DNA of 13,010 nt from Phycisphaerae bacterium (GCA_016935885.1 JAFGQA010000431.1:1-13010), one strand, 5' to 3'. Shown: positions 6,056 to 12,882, counted from the first letter of the stretch. Numbers and translations are program-made. The notes: generated from the letters alone by a model not told the origin.

Positions 6056-6132
6056 GCCCTCGTGGGCGACGGAAGTCCCGCCAAACGGCAGTGCCCCGCT
6101 TCCGCGGCTCATATCCTCGCGGCGACGAGGGC
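6056..6132. repeat. 77-bp element with 8-bp inverted ends
   Basis: GCCCTCGT at 6056-6063 is the inverse complement of ACGAGGGC at 6125-6132. It lies in the 222-bp NuoF-like/NuoG-like spacer between two heptamer tracts and resembles the 96-bp elements in layout but not in sequence. Confidence 0.5.
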
Positions 6133-6163
6133 ACGCCGTTGCTCCGCGCATCGCCATTCGCTT

Positions 6164-6205
6164 TTCATCCTTCATCCTTCATGCCTCATCCCTCGTTGTG
6201 CATCC
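6164..6205. repeat. TTCATCC heptamer tract after the NuoF-like gene
   Basis: Two perfect TTCATCC units, then TTCATGC, CTCATCC and weaker units, preceded by CGCCATTCGCTTTT. The same heptamer occurs at the other end of the NuoF-like gene (8214-8241), so the gene is bracketed by it. Confidence 0.75.
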
Positions 6206-6212
6206 TTGCCCC

Positions 6213-8225
6213 TCAACACACCTCGATCGCGTCCGGGATGCAGACGTTCCGACACGCGCCGCACCGCGTACACCTCTCGACGTCGATCCGGTGAACTTTC
6301 CTCAGCTCTCCCACGATACAGTCCACGGGGCACGCCTTGCGGCAAAGACCGCAGCCTGTACATCGCTCCTCCGATATCCGGAAGGTGAACAGGTTTCGGC
6401 AGACGCCCGCCAGGCACTTCTTGTCGTTGATGTGGGCTTCGTACTCCTCCCGGAAATATCGTAGGGTGCTCAGCACGGGGTTCGGCGCCGACTTGCCGAG
6501 GGCGCAGAGCGAGGCCTTCACGATGACGTCACTCAGCGACTCGATCCTCTCGATGTCGCTTGGCTTGCCGTTGCCGGCACAGATGCCCTCGACGATCTGG
6601 TGAAGCTGGTGGACGCCCTCGCGGCAGGGGACGCACTTGCCGCAGGACTCGTCCACGAGGAACCTGAGGAAGTACCTCGCCACGTCCACCATGCACGTGC
6701 GGTCGTCCATGACGATCATCCCGCCCGATCCCATCATGGACCCGGCCGCGGTCAACGAGTCGAAATCCACTGGGAGGTCGAGCTTGCTCTCGGGGAGGCA
6801 GCCACCAGACGGCCCGCCGGTCTGCACGGCCTTGAACGGGCGGTTGCCGATGATGCCGCCGCCGATGTCGAAGATGATCTCCCGGAGCGTGATCCCCATC
6901 GGGACCTCGACGAGCCCCGTGTTCTTCACCTTGCCGACCAGCGAGAAGGCCTTGGTGCCTGTGCTCTTCTTCGTCCCAAGGGCCGCGAACTTCTCGGCTC
7001 CCTCGGTGATGATCCACGACATGTTCGCCCAAGTCTCGACGTTGTTGAGAACCGTCGGTCGGTCGTGAAGCCCGCGGATCACCGAGTGGACATACTTCGC
7101 ACGGGGCTCGCCGACCTCACCGGCGACCGACTTCATCAACGCCGACGACTCGCCACACACAAAGGCGCCGCCGCCGCGGGCGATCTCGATGTCGTAGGAG
7201 AAACCCGTGCCGAGAATGTCTTCTCCAAGCAGCCCCCGCGCCCGGGCCTGCTCGATGGCGCGACCCAGGTGTTTGACGGCCAGCGGATACTCCTCCCGGA
7301 CGTAGATGTAGCCCCGGCACGCTCCCACGGCCCAGGCACCGATGATCATTCCCTCGATGACCGCGTGCGGGTCGCCCTCGCAGATGCTGCGGTCCATGAA
7401 CGCGCCCGGGTCTCCTTCGTCCGCGTTGCAGAGGACGTACCGTGTGGACGAGCCGCGGGCTTCGTCTACCGAGCCGCGGGCTTCTTCTACCGAGCCGCGG
7501 GCTTCTTCTACCGAGCCGCGGGCTTCAGCCCGCGCGGTCTCTCGCGTATCGCACATTGTGTCCCCATCGTCGCGGCACGGCGCATCGCGGCAGGTCTTCC
7601 ACTTCCGCCCGGTGGGGAATCCGCCGCCCCCGCGGCCACGAAGGCCGGATCTTGACACCGCGTCGATGACTTGCTCAGGCGACATGTCCGTCAGTGCTTT
7701 CGCGAGCCCCGCGTAACCACCGACTGCGATATAGTCGTCAATGCTGCCTGGATCGATCTTCCCGATGTTGCGCAGGGCGATGCGGTGTTGCCGGTTATAA
7801 AAGGGAATCTCGGTATACTGCTCCACCCTCTTCCTGGTGTTCGGATCGCGGTATAGAAGGCGTTGGATGACTTCGCCCTTGACGAGCGTCTGCTCTACGA
7901 TCTCCTCTACGTCCTTGGCTTTGACACCCTTGTAGAAGATCCCCTTGGGCTGTATCACGACGAGAGGCCCCTGCTGGCAGAAGCCGTGGCAACCGGTGGT
8001 CTTCAGCCCGAGGGAGAGTTTCGCATCGAGCCCCTTGTCGCGGATGGCCCGGTCGAGCGCTTCGGTCACGCCGAGGCTCCCGTTGGCCAGGCACCCCGTC
8101 CCAGCACAGACAAGGACCTGCGTCTTGATTTGGCCGCGCTGGTCGCGTGCCTTCTTTGCCGCAATCTGAAGACTCTGCCCGCTATCGATGCGGACAGGCT
8201 TGGATTCACTTAGTTCATCCTTCAT
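6213..8225 (-). CDS. NuoF/HydB/HndC-like NAD(P)H-binding flavoprotein subunit with internal repeat insertion
   Basis: A 670-residue diaphorase subunit. Residues 35-120 form a thioredoxin-like [2Fe-2S] domain (C40, C45, C79, C83). GRGGGGFPTGRKW (197-209), NADEGDPGAFMDR (267-279) and GGGAFVCGES (351-360) are the NAD- and FMN-binding motifs. SLBB follows, then the [4Fe-4S] N3-type site C528, C531, C534, C574, and two C-terminal [4Fe-4S] clusters (C622-632 and C652-662). The N- and C-terminal FeS domains match the hydrogenase/bifurcating HydB type rather than complex I NuoF. It should transfer electrons between NAD(P)H, FMN and ferredoxin-like centres. Residues 217-260 are an insertion not expected between GRKWKxCRDAP and YVLCNADEG. 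ATG 8225 overlaps the upstream stop (ATGA). Confidence 0.92.
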   Translation of the reverse strand: MKDELSESKPVRIDSGQSLQIAAKKARDQRGQIKTQVLVCAGTGCLANGSLGVTEALDRAIRDKGLDAKLSLGLKTTGCHGFCQQGPLVVIQPKGIFYKGVKAKDVEEIVEQTLVKGEVIQRLLYRDPNTRKRVEQYTEIPFYNRQHRIALRNIGKIDPGSIDDYIAVGGYAGLAKALTDMSPEQVIDAVSRSGLRGRGGGGFPTGRKWKTCRDAPCRDDGDTMCDTRETARAEARGSVEEARGSVEEARGSVDEARGSSTRYVLCNADEGDPGAFMDRSICEGDPHAVIEGMIIGAWAVGACRGYIYVREEYPLAVKHLGRAIEQARARGLLGEDILGTGFSYDIEIARGGGAFVCGESSALMKSVAGEVGEPRAKYVHSVIRGLHDRPTVLNNVETWANMSWIITEGAEKFAALGTKKSTGTKAFSLVGKVKNTGLVEVPMGITLREIIFDIGGGIIGNRPFKAVQTGGPSGGCLPESKLDLPVDFDSLTAAGSMMGSGGMIVMDDRTCMVDVARYFLRFLVDESCGKCVPCREGVHQLHQIVEGICAGNGKPSDIERIESLSDVIVKASLCALGKSAPNPVLSTLRYFREEYEAHINDKKCLAGVCRNLFTFRISEERCTGCGLCRKACPVDCIVGELRKVHRIDVERCTRCGACRNVCIPDAIEVC
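7446..7577 (-). repeat. 44-codon in-frame insertion with 21-bp tandem repeats
   Basis: Lies inside the NuoF-like gene. Three 21-bp units (GAGCCGCGGGCTTCTTCTAC plus C, first unit with one change) occupy 7450-7470, 7471-7491 and 7492-7512. The next copy (from 7513) ends in the palindrome CGCGGGCTTCAGCCCGCG. The repeats encode EARGSVE/EARGSVD on the minus strand. Reading frame is kept: 132 bp is 44 codons. Confidence 0.85.
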
Positions 8226-8241
8226 CCTTCATCCTTCACTA
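8214..8241. repeat. TTCATCC heptamer tract across the NuoE-like stop and NuoF-like start
   Basis: TTCATCC three times in a row, then TTCACTA. Read on the minus strand it encodes the last residues of the NuoE-like protein (VVKDEG), the ATGA stop-start overlap and the first residues of the NuoF-like protein (MKDE). Confidence 0.85.
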
Positions 8242-8713
8242 CCGGCTCTCCCCCTTGAATCCTCTTCGCAAGATCGCCCGGCTGAACGCTGCCGTGGTAC
8301 TCGCCATTGAGGGAAACGACGGGCGCCATCGCGCAAGCCCCCACGCAGTTGACCGTCTCGAGTGTGAACTTGAGGTCCTCCGTGGTTTCGCCCGGGGCGA
8401 TGTTCAGGGCTGCGCAGACCTCGTCCACGAGCGTTTGGGCTCCACGGATGTGGCACGCCGTCCCCGTACACACCCGGATGACGACTTTCCCCTTCGGCTT
8501 GAGGCTGAAGGCCTTGTAGAAAGTCGCCGCGGAGAAGGCCTTACTGATAGGGACGTTCAGATGCTCACACAGGAGTTGAACCGCCTCGTAGGGAACGTAG
8601 CCGAACGCCGCCTGGATGTCCTGGAGGGCATGGATCAGGCCCGTCGTGTCGCCCTCGGGATAGCGATCGAGGATGTCGCGGGCCGTTTTCAAATCGACGC
8701 ACGTCTCAGTCAT
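8222..8713 (-). CDS. NuoE/HydC/HndA-like [2Fe-2S] subunit
   Basis: A 163-residue thioredoxin-fold [2Fe-2S] subunit of the NuoE family. An N-terminal helical part (about 8-70, with GYVPYEAVQLLCEHLNVP and ATFY) is followed by the ligands C82-x4-C87 and C123-x3-C127 (VCTGTACHIRG...NCVGAC). In NAD-linked complexes it sits beside the NuoF FMN subunit. ATG 8713 overlaps the vorC stop codon by 8 bp; GTG 8716 just before it is also possible. The shared ATGA with the next gene points to translational coupling. Its place directly after vorC links the Vor enzyme and the diaphorase in one transcript. Confidence 0.9.
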   Translation of the reverse strand: MTETCVDLKTARDILDRYPEGDTTGLIHALQDIQAAFGYVPYEAVQLLCEHLNVPISKAFSAATFYKAFSLKPKGKVVIRVCTGTACHIRGAQTLVDEVCAALNIAPGETTEDLKFTLETVNCVGACAMAPVVSLNGEYHGSVQPGDLAKRIQGGEPVVKDEG

Positions 8714-9257
8714 CACTTTCTCCCGCCTTGGCCAGCTCGTAGCCCTTCATGAAGATCTTGCGGTTAACGTCGATGAACTGTTTCTTCGAGGCGAAGGTCT
8801 TCTCGATCGCCTCAATAAGCGTCTTGTGGGAAACCACCTCTTCGAGGCCGATGTAGGCGCCGAGCATGACAAGGTTGGCCGACCGCCTGTTGCCGAGTCC
8901 GGAGGCGAGATCGTTGGCCTTGATCCGGAAGGAGCGCAGGTCCGATCTGTCGGAGTTGACCGGGATCATGGAGCTGTTGATCACGAGGATTCCGTTCTTC
9001 CGCAGTGCAGGGGCGAACTTCTCGAGGGAAGGCTGGTTCATGACGACGGCCGCCCTCGGAGACGAGATCAGCGGGGAGCCGATCGGCTTGTCCGCGATCA
9101 CCACGGTGCAGTTGGCCGTGCCGCCGCGCATCTCGGGGCCATACGAAGGAAGCCAAGTGACGTCCTTGCCCTCCTCGAGGCCTGCGTAGGCCAGGAGCTT
9201 ACCGATCATCATCAGGCCCTGTCCCCCGAAACCGGACATGATCACTTCGGTCTGCAT
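8706..9257 (-). CDS. vorC: 2-oxoacid:ferredoxin oxidoreductase gamma subunit
   Basis: A 183-residue gamma subunit of the Vor/Kor class. It opens with EVIMSGFGGQGLMMIGKLLAYAG, the glycine-rich start typical of the POR/KOR gamma domain, followed by WLPSYGPEMRGGTANCTVVI, also diagnostic. In these enzymes the gamma subunit packs against alpha and beta and helps shape the CoA site. AAGGAG lies 7 nt before ATG 9257. The reading frame is open back to 9332, but those 25 residues are encoded by the heptamer tract and are very unlikely to be translated. It overlaps the NuoE-like start by a few bases. Confidence 0.9.
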   Translation of the reverse strand: MQTEVIMSGFGGQGLMMIGKLLAYAGLEEGKDVTWLPSYGPEMRGGTANCTVVIADKPIGSPLISSPRAAVVMNQPSLEKFAPALRKNGILVINSSMIPVNSDRSDLRSFRIKANDLASGLGNRRSANLVMLGAYIGLEEVVSHKTLIEAIEKTFASKKQFIDVNRKIFMKGYELAKAGESDD

Positions 9258-9273
9258 CTCACACTCCTTCCGG

Positions 9274-9341
9274 CTCGTGAAGCGTATCTCGTGAAGCGTA
9301 TCTCGTCTGACGCTTCGCGCTTCACTCTTCACGCCTCACGC
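9274..9341. repeat. Heptamer tract at the vorA/vorC junction
   Basis: Units GAAGCGT, ATCTCGT, GAAGCGT, ATCTCGT, CTGACGC, TTCGCGC, TTCACTC, TTCACGC, CTCACGC in a row from 9279. The segment 9274-9334 matches 10135-10195 at 59 of 61 positions. The stop codon of vorA falls inside the CTCACGC unit. Confidence 0.85.
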
Positions 9342-10118
9342 CACGCCTGACGCGACGGCATCGCGCTCGGGCGCCTCGCTTGCTTTGGGGCGTTTCACGA
9401 CGCCCAACGGGTAGTACGGGACCATGTTCTCCTCAAGCCACTTGTTCGCTTCCGGCACGGTCAACCCCCAGTTCGTGGGGCAAACGGAGAGGACCTCGAC
9501 CAAGGTGAAGCACACGCCTCCCGCCTGAAGTCGGAACGCCTCGCGGATCGCCTTCTTGGCCTCGATCACGTGCAAGGGCGTATGCGACGCCACGCGCGCC
9601 AGGAAAGCCGGTGTTTGGAGTGACCGAAGCAACTCCACGATTCGGATCGGATAGCCCTCGTGGCCGGGGTCCCGGCCGAAGGGACAAGTGGTCGTCACCT
9701 GGCCCGGCATGGTAGTGGGCGCCATCTGCCCGCCCGTCATGCCGTAGATGGCGTTGTTGACGAAGATGACCGTGATTTTTTCCCCCCTGTTGGCGGCGTG
9801 GATGATCTCGGCCATCCCGATGGAAGCCAGGTCCCCGTCCCCCTGGTACGTGAACACGATGAGGTCAGGCCGGCACCGTTTGGCCCCCGTGGCGACGGCC
9901 GGCGCCCGGCCATGGGCGGCCTCGAACATGTCGCAGTTGAAGTAGTTGTACGCCAGCACCGAGCACCCCACCGGCGCGATGCCGACCGTACGCTCGCGGA
10001 GGCCCAGTTCGTCCATGGACTCGGCCACCATCCGGTGGATCGTGCCGTGCGTGCACCCCGGACAGTAGTGCGTGGGGCTGGGCGTAAGCGATTCTGGGTA
10101 TCCGAAGACCTTCTTCAT
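9336..10118 (-). CDS. vorA: 2-oxoacid:ferredoxin oxidoreductase beta subunit (thiamine-PP binding)
   Basis: A 260-residue beta subunit. The thiamine-PP motif starts at GDGD (93-96) and ends at NN (121-122). Cys19, Cys22, Cys52 and Cys213 ([20 protein letters not shown]) match the four ligands of the proximal [4Fe-4S] cluster in pyruvate:ferredoxin oxidoreductase. The [12 protein letters not shown] stretch is typical of the Vor/Kor group. With VorB, VorC and VorD it would oxidise a 2-oxoacid plus CoA to acyl-CoA and CO2 in the cytoplasm. The substrate (branched-chain 2-oxoacid or 2-oxoglutarate) cannot be fixed from sequence alone. The region before ATG 10118 is pure heptamer repeat, so the ribosome binding site would be GAG-containing repeat sequence. 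Confidence 0.9.
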   Translation of the reverse strand: MKKVFGYPESLTPSPTHYCPGCTHGTIHRMVAESMDELGLRERTVGIAPVGCSVLAYNYFNCDMFEAAHGRAPAVATGAKRCRPDLIVFTYQGDGDLASIGMAEIIHAANRGEKITVIFVNNAIYGMTGGQMAPTTMPGQVTTTCPFGRDPGHEGYPIRIVELLRSLQTPAFLARVASHTPLHVIEAKKAIREAFRLQAGGVCFTLVEVLSVCPTNWGLTVPEANKWLEENMVPYYPLGVVKRPKASEAPERDAVASGVA

Positions 10119-10202
10119 ATCTCGTATCTCGTATCTCGTGAAGCGTATCTCGTGAAGCGTATCTCGTCTGACGCTTCACGCTTCACGCTTCACGCTTTAT
10201 GC
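10119..10202. repeat. Twelve-unit heptamer tract filling the vorB/vorA spacer
   Basis: Uninterrupted 7-bp units: ATCTCGT three times, GAAGCGT, ATCTCGT, GAAGCGT, ATCTCGT, CTGACGC, TTCACGC three times, TTTATGC. The first unit abuts the vorA start codon and the last contains the vorB stop (TAA on the minus strand), so the whole intergenic spacer is repeat. Confidence 0.92.
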
Positions 10203-11267
10203 CTTGCGCTTCAGTACCTCCCTGAGCTCCTCCGCCACATCGTCGGGTGATGGCACCAACCCGCCGGTCAGACCGTAGAAATCGATCGGCCTCTTTCCGA
10301 GCACGGCGAGCTTCACGTCCTCCACCATCTGGCCCGTGCTCATCTCAACAACCAGAATCCTCCTTGCCTTCTGGGCCTCCTTCGCCAGCGCCTCATACGG
10401 ATAGGGCCAAAGCGTGATGGGGCGAAAGAGACCGATCTTCTCCTTGCCCTCCTCCTCCACTTCGTCCGTGGCGGTCTTGCAGATCCGCGCCATGGTCCCG
10501 TAGGCCACGATGAGCACGTCCAGCTCCTCGCCCTCGCACCCGTCGGTCTCCCAGCGTTTCTCCTTCCTCTCGATCTCGTCGTACTTCGCCCTCATCTTCC
10601 AGTTGTTGGCGTTGCACTCGTCTTCCTTGAGATAGAGGGAGTTGATAATGTTAGGCTTGCGTCCCCGCGCGCCCGTGGCGGCCCACGGCTTGGCCGGGAG
10701 ATCCGCGAGGTCGCGCATCGGAGGGATCTCCACGGGCTCCATCATCTGGCCGATCATGCCGTCTCCCATGACCATGACCGGAGTGAGGTATCGGTCGGCG
10801 AGCTCGAAGGCCTCGTAGATCAGGTCGACCGCTTCCTGAACCGACGAGGGCGCGAGGACCACGAGCTTGTAGTCCCCGTGGCCGTGTCCTTTGGTGGCCT
10901 GGAGATAGTCGCACTGTGACGGCAGGATGCCGCCCAGGCCCGGGCCGGCGCGGACGATGTTCACCATGACGACCGGCAGGTGGCAGGCGGCGATGTAGGA
11001 TGTGCCTTCCGCCATCAGGCTGATACCGGGGCTCGACGAGGTCGTCAGCACCCGCTTGCCGACGCCGGCGCCGCCGTAAAGCATGTTGATCGCCGCCACT
11101 TCGCTTTCGGCCTGCACGAAGATTCCGCCGACTTCGGGGAATCGCTTGGCGAGATACTCCGGGACCTCGGTCTGGGGTGTGATCGGGTAGCCGAAGAAGT
11201 TTCGGCAGCCGGCCCGGATGGCCGCTTCGCCGATCGCCTCGCATCCCTTCATAAGAACCTTGGCCAT
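10197..11267 (-). CDS. vorB: 2-oxoacid:ferredoxin oxidoreductase alpha subunit, VorB type
   Basis: A 356-residue alpha subunit. VLMKGCEAIGEAAIRAGC at the start, YPITPQTE (27-34), the QAESEVAAINMLYG block, LTTSSSPGISLMAEG and GGILPSQCDYLQATKGHGHGDY are characteristic of VorB (3-methyl-2-oxobutanoate dehydrogenase subunit) and related KorA proteins. This subunit carries the pyrimidine-binding and central domains of the Vor complex. AGGA lies about 9 nt before ATG 11267. The open frame continues upstream to 11363 but crosses the CGCAGAG inverted repeat and lacks family similarity there. Assignment to branched-chain rather than 2-oxoglutarate substrate rests on recalled family resemblance. Confidence 0.92.
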   Translation of the reverse strand: MAKVLMKGCEAIGEAAIRAGCRNFFGYPITPQTEVPEYLAKRFPEVGGIFVQAESEVAAINMLYGGAGVGKRVLTTSSSPGISLMAEGTSYIAACHLPVVMVNIVRAGPGLGGILPSQCDYLQATKGHGHGDYKLVVLAPSSVQEAVDLIYEAFELADRYLTPVMVMGDGMIGQMMEPVEIPPMRDLADLPAKPWAATGARGRKPNIINSLYLKEDECNANNWKMRAKYDEIERKEKRWETDGCEGEELDVLIVAYGTMARICKTATDEVEEEGKEKIGLFRPITLWPYPYEALAKEAQKARRILVVEMSTGQMVEDVKLAVLGKRPIDFYGLTGGLVPSPDDVAEELREVLKRKA

Positions 11268-11326
11268 GGTCTGATTCCTCAGCCTCCTATCGCCGATACT
11301 GAGCCCAACATGGTCACGAAGCAGAT

Positions 11327-11410
11327 TCTCACGCAGAGGCGCAGAGACGCGGAGGAAACACAAGAACGAATCTCCCCCACTCTCTGCGATCTCTGCGCCT
11401 CTGCGTGAGA
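11327..11410. repeat. CTCTGCG inverted repeat with 20-bp arms between vorD and vorB
   Basis: The left arm at 11327-11346 and right arm at 11391-11410 are perfect inverse complements over 20 bp. Partial pairing continues inward around CGCGGAG/CTCTGCG. The loop region is about 44 nt. It lies in the 177-bp spacer between vorD and vorB, so it would form a large hairpin in the operon mRNA. Confidence 0.9.
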
Positions 11411-11444
11411 TTCCTGGTTAGCGTTTTCTCTCCCACACAATCCC

Positions 11445-11684
11445 TCAGCCCGCATAGCTGAAAAACTGGTACTGCGTTCCGTGCACAAAGACCTCGATGG
11501 CCACGTCGGGACAACTGATGGCGCAGAGCATGCATCCCAGGCATTTGGGCTGCTCCGTGGGCACGGCGTAGAAGTAGCCTTTCTCGTTTAGCTTGTCAGA
11601 CATTGAGATGACGCCCTGCGGGCACGCCTCCACGCAGCGCTCGCAGCCCTTGCACCTCTTCTCGTCGACGACGACCCTCGGCAT
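11445..11684 (-). CDS. vorD: 2-oxoacid:ferredoxin oxidoreductase delta subunit, 2x[4Fe-4S] ferredoxin
   Basis: A 79-residue ferredoxin-like subunit with two full [4Fe-4S] motifs: C11-x2-C14-x2-C17-x3-C21-P and C48-x2-C51-x2-C54-x3-C58-P. The spacer holds MSDKLNEKGYFYAV, a sequence common in Kor/Vor delta subunits. It should receive electrons from the alpha/beta core and pass them to an external or linked acceptor. GAGGTGA lies 7 nt before ATG 11684; an in-frame TTG at 11690 is less likely. It is the first of the four vor genes, and the order D-B-A-C is common in bacteria. Confidence 0.9.
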   Translation of the reverse strand: MPRVVVDEKRCKGCERCVEACPQGVISMSDKLNEKGYFYAVPTEQPKCLGCMLCAISCPDVAIEVFVHGTQYQFFSYAG

Positions 11685-11713
11685 ACGCAATCACCTCACT
11701 TCCACAGCCAATC

Positions 11714-11762
11714 CGCCATTCGCCATTCGCTATTCGCTATTCGCTATTCGCTATTCGCAGTC
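11714..11762. repeat. CGCTATT heptamer tract at the ATPase/vorD junction
   Basis: CGCCATT twice, CGCTATT four times and CGCAGTC. On the minus strand it encodes the last residues (ANSE) and the TAG stop of the ATPase gene, then fills half of the spacer to vorD. Confidence 0.9.
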
Positions 11763-12517
11763 CGCCGCCCGGGATCTCGCCCCAGCACGCGCTCGGCTCT
11801 GTCAGTCATGCTTTTTAGCTTCCAGGGTGGAAGCATGCGCCGCTTGATCCATAGAACCGGGCATCCCGCCTTCTCCACGTCGAAGCCGCCTCGCAAGTCT
11901 TCGTTCGCCGTCACGAACGCAACAGTAAGCCCGGCGGCCTTGCCCACCTCACGCGCTAGCTTGAGCCCGTCGAGAACCGTCCGCGTATCCGTTTCCTCCA
12001 GGAGGTGGGTGTTGGAGACAAGCCCCGTGATCCGGAGACGCGAGGCGGCCTCGATTTCACGCCCGATCCTCAGGCATCCTTCCACGGTTTGCGTGAACGG
12101 GCGCTTGGCGTTCAGGACCTGCAAAACGGTGCATGGTCTATTCGTGAACACATCTGCCAGTGAACTGAGCACCCTGGCGCCCACGTCATCTCCGCCAACG
12201 TCGAAGATCAGCGTGCCTCCTTCGGTGCCCTCTTCGTTCAGGACGGCGCCTCTGATTTCGGGGAGGATAATGGGCAGGTCGGCAGCCAGGTAGTCACCCT
12301 CGGGGTTGATCACCCGGATGCCAAAGCGCTCCATCTCCTTCCGGGCTTCGCGACAGCGGAAGTAGGGGTTGACGATGTCGAGATCCGCGATCGAAACGTC
12401 TCGCCGCTCGGAGAGCCGAATCGCCAGGTTGACGGCCACTTCGGTCTTGCCGGAGCCGAAATTGCCCACGATCAGGATGACACGCTCCTGGGGAACGTAT
12501 TCGAGGTTCTCGCCCAC
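11744..12517 (-). CDS. MinD/CobQ-like P-loop ATPase
   Basis: A 257-residue protein with Walker A GNFGSGKT (18-25, deviant MinD/CobB-like form), ADLDIVNPYFR at 44-54 and DVGGDD at 106-111, the latter two typical of the CobQ/CobB/MinD/ParA nucleotide-binding group. No membrane segment or Fe-S motif is visible. I recall similar ATPases beside vor/kor genes in anaerobes, where the role is not established; assembly or regulation of the complex is possible. I prefer GTG 12517 (GGGGGA about 10 nt before), since the P-loop strand follows directly. The frame is open back to GTG 12721, but those 68 residues are Arg/Gly-rich without family character. The C-terminus and stop lie in a heptamer tract. Confidence 0.82.
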   Translation of the reverse strand: MGENLEYVPQERVILIVGNFGSGKTEVAVNLAIRLSERRDVSIADLDIVNPYFRCREARKEMERFGIRVINPEGDYLAADLPIILPEIRGAVLNEEGTEGGTLIFDVGGDDVGARVLSSLADVFTNRPCTVLQVLNAKRPFTQTVEGCLRIGREIEAASRLRITGLVSNTHLLEETDTRTVLDGLKLAREVGKAAGLTVAFVTANEDLRGGFDVEKAGCPVLWIKRRMLPPWKLKSMTDRAERVLGRDPGRRTANSE

Positions 12518-12845
12518 GCGTGGAAGTCCCCCCGGCTGGATTGGCGGGTCAGACGAGGCTCCAAAGTTCCTTGCAAACCTGTTCAGCGGGACGTCTCCAC
12601 GGTTTCGGGCATCCTGGAACCGGGCATCTGTCTGGCCGCCGGTTCTCCTTCGGCCTGGTTCGCGCACGGTGCCGCTGGAAACCCCTTCGCCCCCATCGTT
12701 GCCGGGTCGTTCCCGCAGCACTCAACATCGGACGCGGGAGGCGTGCCTCAAGTACCCGTCCATGGGATCAAGTGAGGCGCCGCAATACAAAGACCGGCCC
12801 GGTTTCGTCCAGCAGGACCCACCGCTGCCAATCAGAAGCCAGCCT

Positions 12846-12882
12846 TGTATCATACACCTTGTGTCATACACACATTCATACA
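12846..12882. promoter_or_regulatory. Cluster of TGTATCATACA-type palindromes (possible operator)
   Basis: TGTATCATACA at 12846-12856 is a perfect 11-bp inverted repeat. TGTGTCATACA at 12860-12870 is a near copy with the same centre spacing of 14 bp, and a half site TCATACA lies at 12876-12882. They sit at and just after the predicted transcription start, where a repressor would block the operon. Confidence 0.4.

Noticed and set aside
7450..7530. CRISPR-like array
   Set aside because: Units are 21 bp, directly adjacent and without spacers, so this is a simple tandem repeat inside a gene.
6600..7655. Long plus-strand open frame (351 codons) opposite the NuoF-like gene
   Set aside because: It is an antisense shadow of a strongly conserved gene in high-GC DNA.
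4744..8713. Complex I, [FeFe] hydrogenase or class II benzoyl-CoA reductase locus
   Set aside because: There are no membrane subunits, no H-cluster Cys motifs and no BamB/BamC-like catalytic subunit. Only the NuoEFG-like electron-input module is present.
9258..9332. N-terminal extension of vorC by 25 codons
   Set aside because: It is encoded by the heptamer tract, a good AAGGAG lies before ATG 9257, and family proteins begin at the GFGGQG strand.
11268..11363. N-terminal extension of vorB by 32 codons
   Set aside because: It crosses the CGCAGAG inverted repeat, and the AGGA before ATG 11267 together with the family start (AKVLMKG) favours the shorter form.
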